NCBI GenBank assembly: GCA_025060505.1 | Contig: JANXBU010000004.1 | Span: 62,001 to 126,000, forward strand | Origin: Candidatus Calescibacterium sp. | GTDB lineage: Bacteria; Calescibacteriota; Calescibacteriia; Calescibacteriales; Calescibacteriaceae | Length of the DNA stretch: 64,000 nt | Reading direction: 5' to 3' | Part shown: positions 8,154 to 16,968 of the stretch, one piece after another | Layout: every line of letters begins with the position of its first letter | Numbering within the stretch: position 1 is the first letter of the stretch | Notes under the pieces: generated by a model | The model's input: only the letters and a program-made list of their open reading frames with translations | Database searches by the model: none | Told to the model about the DNA's origin: nothing | Program-made: the position numbers and the translations under genes

Positions 8154-8687
8154 CTATGTTCTTCTTCCAATTTCAAGAGCAAAGTTAGCAATCTGTCTTG
8201 TGACATTTATAGCATTAACATTTGCTTCAAAAGCTCTCTGAGCAGATATCAGATTAACCATCTCTTCTATTGGATTTATATTCGGATAAGCCACATAACC
8301 TTGCTCATCAGCATCGGGATGACCCGGTTCATATTTCATAATCGGTGGTCTTGGATCCTCAATAACACCTTCAACCTCAACTTTTGAGAACGAATAATCA
8401 ACAGGAATCTTAGTCTCCCTTAAGTTATACTCTATTCTATCTCTTATGAAATCCGGTAGGTAAAATATGTGGAAAACAAGGGGTCTCAAAAACATTTTGT
8501 TTTCATACCAGAATTTTTCATAAATCGGTTTCGCTTCAAATAAAACTTCTTTTCTGGTGTATGGACCACCCTCAGGAGTTCTTGTTGTGTTTATGTTAGC
8601 AAGGTTAGAAGCAATAGTGTTTATTCTTACTCGCTCGGCTCTTAAAGCAGAAGAAGAAATCTCCCAAGACTTTAAAATCGCCCTCAC
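8154..8687 (-). CDS. flgC: Flagellar proximal rod protein FlgC, with insertion
   Basis: The N terminus (KSWEISSSALRAERVRINTI then ASNLANINTTRT) is the conserved rod/hook start, and the C terminus ('GYVAYPNINPIEEMVNLISA', 'ANVNAINVTRQIANFALEIG') is the FlgC hallmark. The middle contains about 40 extra residues ('YENKMFLRPLVFHIFYLPDF' and following) between the two ends, so the protein is 177 rather than about 140 residues. The start is a GTG at 8687, placed so that the N-terminal helix matches the family; no strong ribosome-binding site is seen. FlgB, which normally precedes FlgC and forms the rod with it, is not upstream; instead a divergent lipoprotein gene begins. Confidence 0.9.
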   Translation of the reverse strand: MRAILKSWEISSSALRAERVRINTIASNLANINTTRTPEGGPYTRKEVLFEAKPIYEKFWYENKMFLRPLVFHIFYLPDFIRDRIEYNLRETKIPVDYSFSKVEVEGVIEDPRPPIMKYEPGHPDADEQGYVAYPNINPIEEMVNLISAQRAFEANVNAINVTRQIANFALEIGRRT

Positions 8688-8786
8688 ATCAAATTCTGTG
8701 AAAAAAACGTTCCCTAGGAAAATCTTTCCTATCGGATTGTTCTAAAAAAATAAACACCTGTGAACCTCAATAAAAATTATAACAAA

Positions 8787-9512
8787 ATGAAATACATTAC
8801 ACCCCTGTTCTTTCTGATAGCTATAATAAGTTGTTCTCCAAAGAACAACACAGATAACTTCATTGGCTCTATTATACCGATATATGTTTATCCTGAACCA
8901 AATAATCCAGAGTATAAAAAACTGCTCAACATTTTCGTCTCAAAAATAGTTTATGTTATTATGAACCCCTCAGATGGTCCCGGCAATACCGTAGATACAA
9001 ACTTCAAAAGTGTAATGGAGAATCTAAAACAAAAAAATTACAAGCTCATAGGATATATTTACACAAAGTATGGTATAAGAAGTATAACAGATGTGATAAA
9101 TGACATAGATACGTGGTACTCACTATATCCAACAATAGATGGAATATTTGTTGATGAAGTAAGCTCCGGTAGTGAATCTATTTATTACTACACAACACTG
9201 TACAACTATGTGAAGTCTAAAAACCAATCTGATACTGTTGTTCTTAATCCAGGAGTAGTACCGGATACGAAATATTTTGAAATATCAGATATAATTATAG
9301 TTGCAGAGATAGACGAAAAAACCTTCTTAGAAGAATGGAATGCTGAAAAAATTAAAGCGGAGAAATCAGCTATTCTTATATACGGTGTGCTGAACAAAGA
9401 TAGCGTAATCAGAAAAGCAATTTCCAACAACATTGCATACATTTACATAACCGACGAAAACCCAAATACTTGGTATAAGATAAGTAAGTATCTACAAGAC
9501 ATTGTTAAATAG
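8787..9512 (+). CDS. Spherulin-4-like (GH135-type) lipoprotein
   Basis: I start it at the ATG at 8787, which gives MKYITPLFFLIAIISC, a lipoprotein signal with lipobox IISC; the track's GTG start adds nine polar residues ahead of it. The mature part (about 225 residues) carries the spherulin-4 pattern: 'YVIMNPSDGPG', 'LIGYIYTKYGIRSITDVIND', 'YPTIDGIFVDEV', 'VVLNPGVVPDT'. Family members are TIM-barrel glycoside hydrolases acting on galactosaminogalactan-like exopolysaccharide or of unknown specificity. The acidic pair in 'GIFVDEV' is the expected catalytic region. It would be anchored in the inner or outer membrane facing the periplasm or exterior. It is transcribed away from flgC. Confidence 0.7.
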   Translation: MKYITPLFFLIAIISCSPKNNTDNFIGSIIPIYVYPEPNNPEYKKLLNIFVSKIVYVIMNPSDGPGNTVDTNFKSVMENLKQKNYKLIGYIYTKYGIRSITDVINDIDTWYSLYPTIDGIFVDEVSSGSESIYYYTTLYNYVKSKNQSDTVVLNPGVVPDTKYFEISDIIIVAEIDEKTFLEEWNAEKIKAEKSAILIYGVLNKDSVIRKAISNNIAYIYITDENPNTWYKISKYLQDIVK

Positions 9513-9610
9513 CTCTAATATATCTGACACAAAAACTAACCTCTGTAGCTTTTAGATTAAACTTATCTTGATTTTGATAAAAATTATACCGACTGTTCAA
9601 ATTTCTTTGT

Positions 9611-10396
9611 ATGTATGAGACAATAATTTTTGAAAAGACTAATGAAAAAGGAATAATAACCCTCAATAGACCGGAAAGAAGAAACTCAATATCACCTAAG
9701 ATGACGGAAGAGATACTGGATGCTTTTGAAAAGCATGACAAGGACCCAGATGTAAAAGTGGTCATAATAACAGGTTCCGGAGATAAATCATTTTGTGCTG
9801 GTGGAGATCTTGCACCAGACCCATCTGGTCCGCAGTCATTTTTAGATAGATACGAATCTTCAAGGAAGTTCGCAGAAATTTTCAGAGTTTTTGAAAAATA
9901 CACAAAACCTATCGTTGCAAGAATAAACGGTGATGCTCTTGGCGGTGGTTTCGGACTCGCTGTTGCTTGCGACATCTCAGTAGCAGTAGACACAGCAAAA
10001 CTTGGAACACCCGAAATAAATATCGGACTCTTCCCCTATGTCATAATGGCTACTCTAATAAGAAACACATCCAACCCAAAAAAACTCCTTGAAATGATGC
10101 TAACCGGAGAAAGAATCTCCGCAAAAGAAGCTTGTGAACTCGGATTCATAAACTATGTGGTACCGCCAGAACAACTTGATGCAAAAGTCAACGAAATCGT
10201 AGAAAAACTTCTTTCAAAAAGCCCAGCTATACTGAGACTCGGAAGAAGAGCGTACTATACCGCAAGAGAACTTGAATTCTCAAAATCTCTTGAGCTGCTT
10301 TCATCTATGCTCTCTCTGAACACTATGGCCGAAGACCTAATAGAAGGAGTCTCTGCATTCTTCCAGAAAAGAAAACCCGAGTGGAAAGGAAGATAA
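9611..10396 (+). CDS. Enoyl-CoA hydratase/isomerase family protein
   Basis: This 261-residue crotonase-fold enzyme shows the N-terminal 'ITLNRPERRNSISPKM', the oxyanion-hole segment 'SFCAGGDLAPD' and 'GDALGGGFGLAVACDISVAV', and the acyl-CoA 'GTPEINIGLFP' block with its conserved Glu. The first catalytic Glu of classical enoyl-CoA hydratase (the E of GGGxEL) is replaced here (GGGFGL), while the second (TPE) is kept. That pattern is common in isomerases and other crotonase subfamilies, so hydration of enoyl-CoA is not assured. With the acyl-CoA dehydrogenase and reductase at 26.6-29.1 kb it indicates acyl-CoA metabolism. Two ATGs occur at the start (9611 and 9615, in different frames); no ribosome-binding site is visible. 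Confidence 0.8.
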   Translation: MYETIIFEKTNEKGIITLNRPERRNSISPKMTEEILDAFEKHDKDPDVKVVIITGSGDKSFCAGGDLAPDPSGPQSFLDRYESSRKFAEIFRVFEKYTKPIVARINGDALGGGFGLAVACDISVAVDTAKLGTPEINIGLFPYVIMATLIRNTSNPKKLLEMMLTGERISAKEACELGFINYVVPPEQLDAKVNEIVEKLLSKSPAILRLGRRAYYTARELEFSKSLELLSSMLSLNTMAEDLIEGVSAFFQKRKPEWKGR

Positions 10397-10483
10397 TCAA
10401 CAGAATATGAAGATAATCAATAGAAAATATTCAATTCAATAAAAATATCCGCAACCCGAACGCATCTGAGAAGATCAAAAGAT

Positions 10484-11377
10484 ATGCTTGTATGCGGAAT
10501 AGATGAAAACGGTCTTGGTCCTTTTCTAGGTCCTCTTATAATAACAGCCTATGAACGCGAAGAAAAAAATACAGATCCAACAGAATACAGCAAAATAAAA
10601 GACAGCAAAGAAATTTTTTCCCGCAAACCCAACGACTTTGAAATTATAGAAGAATTTTTTCTGAAAGAGCTTGGCAAAACTCAAAACCTATACGAGATCT
10701 TCAGAAGATCAATATTCAGAAACTGGATAGAGAAAGTTTGTCCAATCTCCCCAAAAACACTTTGTTTTTCTGATGTAAAAATACCCCAATGGATAAATCA
10801 TTCTGAAAACTTAAAAGATTCTATTACAGATAAAGCAAATAAAAATATACGGTTTGCGATAATATGTCCTCACATTCTAAAAATCAAAGTACAGGAACTT
10901 GGAAGTAAATTTTCAGCAAATGCTTACTTCGTATGCTACATGGCACTTAAATCAAACTCCGAAAAGGTTATCTGCGGCAAATCTGGATTCAAAAAAAACT
11001 ACGAATATGAAATGATGAAAGCTATGCAAGACATAGGAATAAAAGCTGATCTCAAAAAAATACAAGAATCAAATGAGATAAGTTCATATATAGTTCAGAG
11101 CGAAGATACGACAAAACAAATTCATTTTGTAAAAGATGCCGACTCAAAATTCCAAGAAGTTTCCTTCGCATCAATAATAGGAAAATACATAAGAGAACTA
11201 TGCATGCTTTCTATAACAAAATTTCTGGATCCAAAAAGAAAATTTCCAATATCAGGATACGGCAAGAAAAACGAGATGAAAAATACTGTATATGAAATCC
11301 TGAAAAAAATACAGTCAAATCACACGGTAGAAGACATAAACAAAATAAGGGATTTTTGTATAGAGAGAAACTATTAG
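10484..11377 (+). CDS. Divergent ribonuclease HII-like protein
   Basis: The 297-residue protein opens with 'GIDENGLGPFLGPLI', the counterpart of the RNase HII motif GxDEAGRGxxxGP with EN-L in place of EA-R, followed by 'KDSKE' (DSK motif). Near the C terminus 'VKDADSKFQEVSFASIIGKYIRE' matches the late RNase HII block, but the final catalytic Asp of the usual RD pair is Glu. The segment expected to bring the third acidic residue reads 'VICGKSGFKKNY', without an obvious Asp. It is about 100 residues longer than typical RnhB. It may be a diverged paralogue that binds RNA/DNA hybrids or has altered chemistry. The first 'DE' pair is intact. It ends 3 bp from convergent rsmH. Confidence 0.65.
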   Translation: MLVCGIDENGLGPFLGPLIITAYEREEKNTDPTEYSKIKDSKEIFSRKPNDFEIIEEFFLKELGKTQNLYEIFRRSIFRNWIEKVCPISPKTLCFSDVKIPQWINHSENLKDSITDKANKNIRFAIICPHILKIKVQELGSKFSANAYFVCYMALKSNSEKVICGKSGFKKNYEYEMMKAMQDIGIKADLKKIQESNEISSYIVQSEDTTKQIHFVKDADSKFQEVSFASIIGKYIRELCMLSITKFLDPKRKFPISGYGKKNEMKNTVYEILKKIQSNHTVEDINKIRDFCIERNY

Positions 11378-11379
11378 AT

Positions 11380-12288
11380 TTACCTCTCAAAACAAAATGC
11401 TCTGAATTTAGCACTTCTTGAACGGGGATTCAAGATTATCTCCTCCTCGGAAGGAGTTACAAGCTTTTTTGTGATGATTTTTCCCAAAAACTGATCCTGC
11501 CAGCTTGAAAATTTTTTCTTCACAATCCTATCTTCCAACGAGTGAAATGAAATTATTCCTATCTTAGTACCATTTTTTACAAATGATGGAATTTTTTCAA
11601 GAAGAGCTTCAAGATTTTCAAGTTCTTTGTTTACAAATATACGCAAAGCCATAAAAGTTTTTGTTGCCGGATGTATTTTCGGAAAAATTCCACAAGATCT
11701 ATATACTTTTTGAACAATCTCTGCAAGCTCCAAAGTTGTACTTATCTTTTTCTTTTGTCTGACTTTTACTATCTCTTTCGCTATCCTTCTTGAAAGCCTC
11801 TCTTCACCATACTTCCGGAGTATCTCCTCTATTTGTTTTTCTGGAAAGTTCATTATAACATACTCTGCGGTCAGACCAGATCTTGAAAGCCTCATATCAA
11901 GTGGTCCAAGTTTGTTCAAAGAAAAACCTCTTTCTGCCCAATCAAAATGATAAGATGAAACTCCAAGATCGGCAAAAAATATATCGGGAGTTCTGCTTAA
12001 ACCCTCCTCTGAATTCAACTTCTCAATTATTTGGTCAATATATGAAAAGTTTGAATGGACAAGAAAAATCTGTGGTCTCCTTGATTCTTCAATACTCATA
12101 AGTTTCTTTTCGGCAATTTTTAGCATTTCTTCGTCGGTATCAACTCCAACAAGTATTCCTTTCTTTCCAATTTTGTTCGCAAACTCAAAAGCGTGGCCAC
12201 CAGCTCCTACTGTTAGATCAACAACAAAATCTCCTTCTCTCGGCTCAAGTATTTCGACAACTTCTTTTAGCAGTACAGGAATATGCAC
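11380..12288 (-). CDS. rsmH: 16S rRNA m4C1402 methyltransferase RsmH
   Basis: The 302-residue protein starts HIPVLLKEVVEIL and continues with the SAM-binding 'VVDLTVGAGGHAFEFANKIG', the RsmH hallmarks 'ADLGVSSYHFDWAERGFSLN', 'PLDMRLSR', 'HPATKTFMALRIFVNKEL', and 'IGIISFHSLEDRIVKKKF'. RsmH adds the N4 methyl group to C1402 in the ribosomal P site. The start is GTG with AAAGG close by. In many bacteria it begins the mraZ-rsmH-ftsL-ftsI cluster; here no division gene follows. The neighbours are bamA upstream and the convergent RNase HII-like gene. Confidence 0.95.
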   Translation of the reverse strand: MHIPVLLKEVVEILEPREGDFVVDLTVGAGGHAFEFANKIGKKGILVGVDTDEEMLKIAEKKLMSIEESRRPQIFLVHSNFSYIDQIIEKLNSEEGLSRTPDIFFADLGVSSYHFDWAERGFSLNKLGPLDMRLSRSGLTAEYVIMNFPEKQIEEILRKYGEERLSRRIAKEIVKVRQKKKISTTLELAEIVQKVYRSCGIFPKIHPATKTFMALRIFVNKELENLEALLEKIPSFVKNGTKIGIISFHSLEDRIVKKKFSSWQDQFLGKIITKKLVTPSEEEIILNPRSRSAKFRAFCFER

Positions 12289-12351
12289 CTTTTTACTCTG
12301 AAATAGCTTTTTCTTTTAGCATGTTCTGGGAAATTTTCAAAACATTATTCA

Positions 12352-14697
12352 TCAGTACTCCTCAAACTCTGGATAGAAAGTAAAAAGACCAAGAGAAAAA
12401 TCAAAGATTCTTGTCTGATCTCCTTTTTTCTTCACTACGGGGAAACCAAATGAGAATCTCAGTGGTCCAAATGGAGAAATCCATCTGAGCTCAAATCCTG
12501 TGGACAGTCTGAAATCAGAAGGATCTATCATCTGCTGTTCTCTGAAAACTTGTCCGATATCTGCAAATGGAACAAAAAATATTCCCAACTGTTTTGATAT
12601 TGGAAAAACAAGCTCGATATTTGATATGAACATTTTATTTCCTCCGAGCACAATTGATCTGACCTGATTATCGTATGTATAACTTTCTCTTGGACCAAGT
12701 GTAAAGTAATCAAATCCTCTCATTGTATATATACCACCTGCAAAAAATCGTTCTGGATAGGGAAGAAACCGAGAAGATGTAAGTCCGAAACCGAGTCCAA
12801 GCCTGAAAGAAGGAGCAAAAACCGAACCCAAAAATCCAGTTGGTATGTAAAAAGAAGTTATATTTCCAAGTTTCAGGAAGTACAAATCTCCACCGAATGC
12901 ACCACCTATTTTGCTCCAAAAAGTAATATACCTACCTTTTGTTGGAGCCAAAACACTATCTCTTGAATCGTTTATGACTTCAATCCGAAGAAATCTTGAA
13001 TCACTTCTTCCAAAGCCCGCCCCAACATCATCTTGATACAACGGAATTCGTTCTCCTGCTCTGCTGTATACATTCATTATTTCAAAGCCGGGATACATTA
13101 TGACTTTCGTTCTCCTCGAAACAAAAAGACCAAAATTAGGTTTTGCCCCAAGCGTTCGTTTGACAAAAGGAAGAAAAACACTTTGATAACTGAAAACATT
13201 TATTCCAGCTATATAATCCGTATCAAATATATGTTCATCACGGAGATAGAAATTGAAGAAAGCTATTCCACCTCCAAAAAGAACATAGAATCCCAGATTC
13301 TGCCCAAGTCCTCTGAAATTTGCAATGTTGCCCTGAAACATAAGAAACAAAGATTGAGCTATTTTTCCAAATTGCGGAGAAAAACCTCCCCCAAGAGAAA
13401 CAGCTCCAACCCTTCCTTCCTTAACATTGACATTTATATCTGCACCCCCATCCTGAAGAAAATATGGATTGATCTCAACATTCTCAAAAAACCCAGTTCT
13501 CATAAGACGAATATATGAATCAAAAAGAGAAGTTCTCCCAAAAGCCTCTCCCTCAAGAAGAGAAATCTCCCTTCTTATAACAAAATCGCGAGTTCTTGAA
13601 TTACCGGTTATGCTTATTCTCCTTACATAAAACATCCTGCTCCTTTCAACTTTAAAGTCTAAAGAAACATATCCAAAATCTTGATTCGGACTCCCCTCCA
13701 ATTTTGATATTGAAGGTATTACTAATGTTTGAGCAAATCCGACATCTTGGTAAAGTGATGAGATCCAATCTATATCCTCAATAACTTTTCTTCTTGAAAA
13801 AAAATCCTCAGTTTTTGACCTGAGATTCCGAAGAATTTGATCTTTTGGAAAAAGTATATCTCCGTATATGTCTAAGCTTCTGATCTTGTATCTTATTCCC
13901 TCACCTACGTTGTAGATCAGTACAGCTTCTCGCTTGACCGGATTAAACAGAACTACGGGCTCTTCTGTTTTGACATCCAAAAAACCGTTATCAAGATAAA
14001 CAAATTTCAACTTTGTACTATCTCTCTGGACTTTCAAAAGATCAAGTTTTGATTCCCCGCCTATGTTTCTCAAAATGTTCTGTTCCTTTGTTTCAAGCTC
14101 GTCCCTTACTTCCTCCTCCCGAAGCTTTCTCGCACCTGATATTATAATTTTTCTGACCAGAAATTTTTCTCCTTCTTTTATTCTCAAAGTTATATTAACT
14201 CTGTTTTCTGCTTCTATTCTTTGAACTTCTGGAATAACATCAGCTAAAATAAATCCCTCTTTCATATATTCCTCTTTTATCTTCTCAATCTGATTCAGAA
14301 CTCTCTGCTCATCATAAAAGTCGCCCTTCTTCAAAATAATAGCACCTTTTAGCTTTTCTTCATCAAGTTGATCCCTACCTTCTATCTTCACATCAGAAAT
14401 GATCGGTTTCTCTTTGAACCTGAAAACCAAAATTCCTGCTTCAAACGATACAGATATATCCTCAAAAAAACCGAGCTTAAACAATCTTTCTATATCTTTT
14501 CTGATTTTGATGCTATCTGGTTTTTCTCCAACCTGAATTTGAATAACAGAAAGAACGTATTCTAAACTAACTCTTTCAAGACCTTCAATTCTTATCTCTT
14601 CAACAGCCCGCTCATCTGACGCAAAAGAAAAAGGAGAAATATACAACAAAAACATAATTGACATGAACCAAAGAACAAAAGAAAGCCTCAGAAACAT
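12352..14697 (-). CDS. bamA: Outer-membrane protein assembly factor BamA
   Basis: The 781-residue protein has a signal peptide (MFLRLSFVLWFMSIMFLLYI... cleaved near FASDE), then POTRA repeats over about 30-430 ('EEIRIEGLERVSLEYVLSVI', 'ISDVKIEGRDQLDEEKLKGA', 'VRKIIISGARKLREEEVRDE', 'YVRRISITGNSRTRDFVIRR'), and a C-terminal 16-strand barrel. The conserved loop-6 signature appears as 'GGIYTMRGFDYFTLGPR', corresponding to the VRGF motif with MRGF here. It ends in an outer-membrane-type aromatic/acidic tail. BamA inserts beta-barrel proteins into the outer membrane. The usual skp, lpxD or rseP neighbours are absent. A 230-bp gap separates it from the ROK kinase gene. Confidence 0.95.
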   Translation of the reverse strand: MFLRLSFVLWFMSIMFLLYISPFSFASDERAVEEIRIEGLERVSLEYVLSVIQIQVGEKPDSIKIRKDIERLFKLGFFEDISVSFEAGILVFRFKEKPIISDVKIEGRDQLDEEKLKGAIILKKGDFYDEQRVLNQIEKIKEEYMKEGFILADVIPEVQRIEAENRVNITLRIKEGEKFLVRKIIISGARKLREEEVRDELETKEQNILRNIGGESKLDLLKVQRDSTKLKFVYLDNGFLDVKTEEPVVLFNPVKREAVLIYNVGEGIRYKIRSLDIYGDILFPKDQILRNLRSKTEDFFSRRKVIEDIDWISSLYQDVGFAQTLVIPSISKLEGSPNQDFGYVSLDFKVERSRMFYVRRISITGNSRTRDFVIRREISLLEGEAFGRTSLFDSYIRLMRTGFFENVEINPYFLQDGGADINVNVKEGRVGAVSLGGGFSPQFGKIAQSLFLMFQGNIANFRGLGQNLGFYVLFGGGIAFFNFYLRDEHIFDTDYIAGINVFSYQSVFLPFVKRTLGAKPNFGLFVSRRTKVIMYPGFEIMNVYSRAGERIPLYQDDVGAGFGRSDSRFLRIEVINDSRDSVLAPTKGRYITFWSKIGGAFGGDLYFLKLGNITSFYIPTGFLGSVFAPSFRLGLGFGLTSSRFLPYPERFFAGGIYTMRGFDYFTLGPRESYTYDNQVRSIVLGGNKMFISNIELVFPISKQLGIFFVPFADIGQVFREQQMIDPSDFRLSTGFELRWISPFGPLRFSFGFPVVKKKGDQTRIFDFSLGLFTFYPEFEEY

Positions 14698-14930
14698 AGA
14701 TTATTTTTGGGAACTTGAAGATCCAGAAAGATTTTTTTTAGGATTATTGATGGACAAAACAAAAAACCCAAGCGATACAAGAAATGTCTCGGAACCCGCA
14801 GAATAATATAACTTTCAAAAAACCCGCAAGATAGATTTCTGGTTCCTGAAAAACGAATAAAAAGATCGCTCTGTTATAGATAATCTTTGACTAATAAGAA
14901 TCCCTGATCAAGTGTAAATTTGACAAAACT

Positions 14931-15785
14931 TCAGCTGTTTATTCTCTGTGCAAATCCAAGAGCGCCGTATGCACCGGAAAACTCACCGAGTTTCGCTGGA
15001 ACAATTCTCAAGGTTTTATATATTGGCTTTATGAGTGTGGTCCTTATAAAATCGTCTATAAAATTATACACTTTTGGAAAGTGGTGAATAACCCCTCCTG
15101 AAATAACAATAGCATTCGGATTAAATATATGAGAAAGTATCTGTATCACCTTCGATGAATATAAAGCGAATTTCTTCAAAGACTCCAAAGCATCAGCTTG
15201 GCCACCATTTGCTCTTGAAACTATTTCCTCTGGTGTAAGTTCATTCCCTGTTATCTCCTTATAATACCTCACAATAGCTCTTGAAGAAACGTATTCCTCA
15301 GTGCAACCATATCTACCACAAGAACAAACTCGTGTCTTATCTTCTGTCAGTGGTATGTGACCTATTTCCATAGAAACTCCGTCGGCTCCCAGAAATGGTT
15401 TTCCATCTATCACCAAACCTCCTCCAAGACCGGTTCCAAGAGTTATACATACGACAACTCCACTTTTACTCCATTTTTTTGCGGAACCAAACATAACCTC
15501 TCCATAGCATGCAAGAGTTGCATCATTAGCTACAACAGTTTTCTTACCCGCAATCGAAATTCTCTTACCGTTTATGTAAGATATGTTTGGAGATTCATAT
15601 ACAAAACCTTTGCGATTGACGAAACCAGCTACCGCCACACCAACTTTGTTATAGTTTTTAGATATATCCTTCAGAGTCTTAATAAGATCAGCAAAGTTCC
15701 CGGGATTTTTCACCTTAAATCTCCTACCTCTGTAATCGACCGCTTTTATGTAAGAACCGCCTATATCTATACCGATTGTTCCCAT
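14931..15785 (-). CDS. ROK-family sugar kinase (glucokinase-like)
   Basis: I start it at 15785 (MGTIGIDIGGSYIKAVDYRG), 284 residues; the longer track start runs into the divergent hisC region without family similarity. The phosphate loop 'GIDIGGSYIKA', the 'GVAVAGFVNRKG' segment, 'VANDATLACYGEVMFG', 'ITLGTGLGGGLVIDG' and the ROK zinc motif 'HIPLTEDKTRVCSCGRYGC' plus 'TEEYVSSRA' are all present. The catalytic Asp is in VANDA. ROK kinases phosphorylate glucose, N-acetyl sugars or mannose with ATP; which one cannot be read here. It is divergent from hisC, with about 90 bp between the proposed starts. Confidence 0.88.
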   Translation of the reverse strand: MGTIGIDIGGSYIKAVDYRGRRFKVKNPGNFADLIKTLKDISKNYNKVGVAVAGFVNRKGFVYESPNISYINGKRISIAGKKTVVANDATLACYGEVMFGSAKKWSKSGVVVCITLGTGLGGGLVIDGKPFLGADGVSMEIGHIPLTEDKTRVCSCGRYGCTEEYVSSRAIVRYYKEITGNELTPEEIVSRANGGQADALESLKKFALYSSKVIQILSHIFNPNAIVISGGVIHHFPKVYNFIDDFIRTTLIKPIYKTLRIVPAKLGEFSGAYGALGFAQRINS

Positions 15786-15874
15786 TCTCACAGAAAATCT
15801 TATGCAAATTATCAACTTCTTCAAATGTTCTGGTTTTTTGGTGTAAAGAAAGACAGCTTTGCAAATTTTCTTTC

Positions 15875-16933
15875 ATGAATTATCCATTTGCAGAAAGATA
15901 CGATGATTCACAGTACATACTTTTAAACTCAAACATAAATCCATTCGGTCCCTCACCTCTGGCTCTGAAAGCAATAAACGAGAATCTCCGTAAGATAAAC
16001 CTTTATCCCTCTCGAGATGAACACTTGGAGCTGAAAAAACAACTTGTGATCAAGCTCAGAGAAGAAAAAATTAACACAACACCCAAAAATATAGTTCTTG
16101 GAAACGGCTCCGATGAAGTCATAGAGTTTGTTGTAAAATTAGCCATCCTGAAATTCAAAAAACCAAAAGTAATAGTTGGGGAGAAAACCTTCGCATTTTA
16201 CGAATACTGCGCAAGAACTTACGGACTCGATGTTCTGAAGGTCAAACTCAAAGAATACAGCTACGATATAAACCAGATTCTGGATGTTGCAAGTAAAAAC
16301 CAACCATGCATAATTATGTTGTGCAACCCGATAAACCCAACAGGGAAAATAATAACCAAAAAAGAATTGGAGTACCTTATAGACAACCTTCCAGATGACA
16401 CTTTTCTACTCTCAGATGAAGCATACTTTGAATTCGCTTTTCATCTGAATAACAAGGATTGGAGAAGTGACGATTACAGAAGTGTTCTACACATATCATC
16501 AAAACCTAACATTTTCGTTTCAAGAACTTTCTCAAAAGCTTATGGACTTGCCGGTATAAGGCTCGGATACCTGATAAGCGATTTCTCAGAAGAAATAGAA
16601 CACACAATAAGCCCGCCCTTTAACGTAAACTATCTGGCTTTGAAAGCGGGTATCTATGCTCTAAAAGACAGAGATTTTGTACAGAAAACACTAGAGAACA
16701 ACTTAATGGGAATGAGAATTCTTGAATCAATAGAAGAATCCGTGCCCTCCTGGGCGAACTTTGCGCTCATAAAACTAAAAAAAAACACAACATATAACGA
16801 ACTAAAACAAAAAGGAATATTGACCAGAGATATGAGTTCCTACGGATTTGATAACCTTATAAGGGTAAGCGTTGGAAAAATAGAAGATATGGAGCTATTT
16901 CAGAAAATTTTCCGAAAAATAGAAAATCAATAG
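15875..16933 (+). CDS. hisC: Histidinol-phosphate aminotransferase
   Basis: The proper start is the ATG at 15875 (MNYPFAERYDDSQYILLNSN), 352 residues; the track start adds 33 residues that overlap the divergent ROK gene. It is a fold-type I PLP aminotransferase with 'LGNGSDEVIEFVV' for cofactor phosphate binding, 'LCNPINPTGKIITKKE', 'LSDEAYFEF' and the PLP lysine in 'FVSRTFSKAYGLAGIRLGY'. These motifs, with the N-terminal 'NINPFGPSPLALKAI', fit HisC, which transfers the amino group from Glu to imidazole acetol phosphate. Other his genes are not nearby, so a related amino acid/phosphonate aminotransferase is a lesser possibility. The sigma factor gene follows 35 bp later. Confidence 0.85.
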   Translation: MNYPFAERYDDSQYILLNSNINPFGPSPLALKAINENLRKINLYPSRDEHLELKKQLVIKLREEKINTTPKNIVLGNGSDEVIEFVVKLAILKFKKPKVIVGEKTFAFYEYCARTYGLDVLKVKLKEYSYDINQILDVASKNQPCIIMLCNPINPTGKIITKKELEYLIDNLPDDTFLLSDEAYFEFAFHLNNKDWRSDDYRSVLHISSKPNIFVSRTFSKAYGLAGIRLGYLISDFSEEIEHTISPPFNVNYLALKAGIYALKDRDFVQKTLENNLMGMRILESIEESVPSWANFALIKLKKNTTYNELKQKGILTRDMSSYGFDNLIRVSVGKIEDMELFQKIFRKIENQ

Positions 16934-16968
16934 ATTGAATTGCTAACAATTATTAGTTTAAGCAAGTT

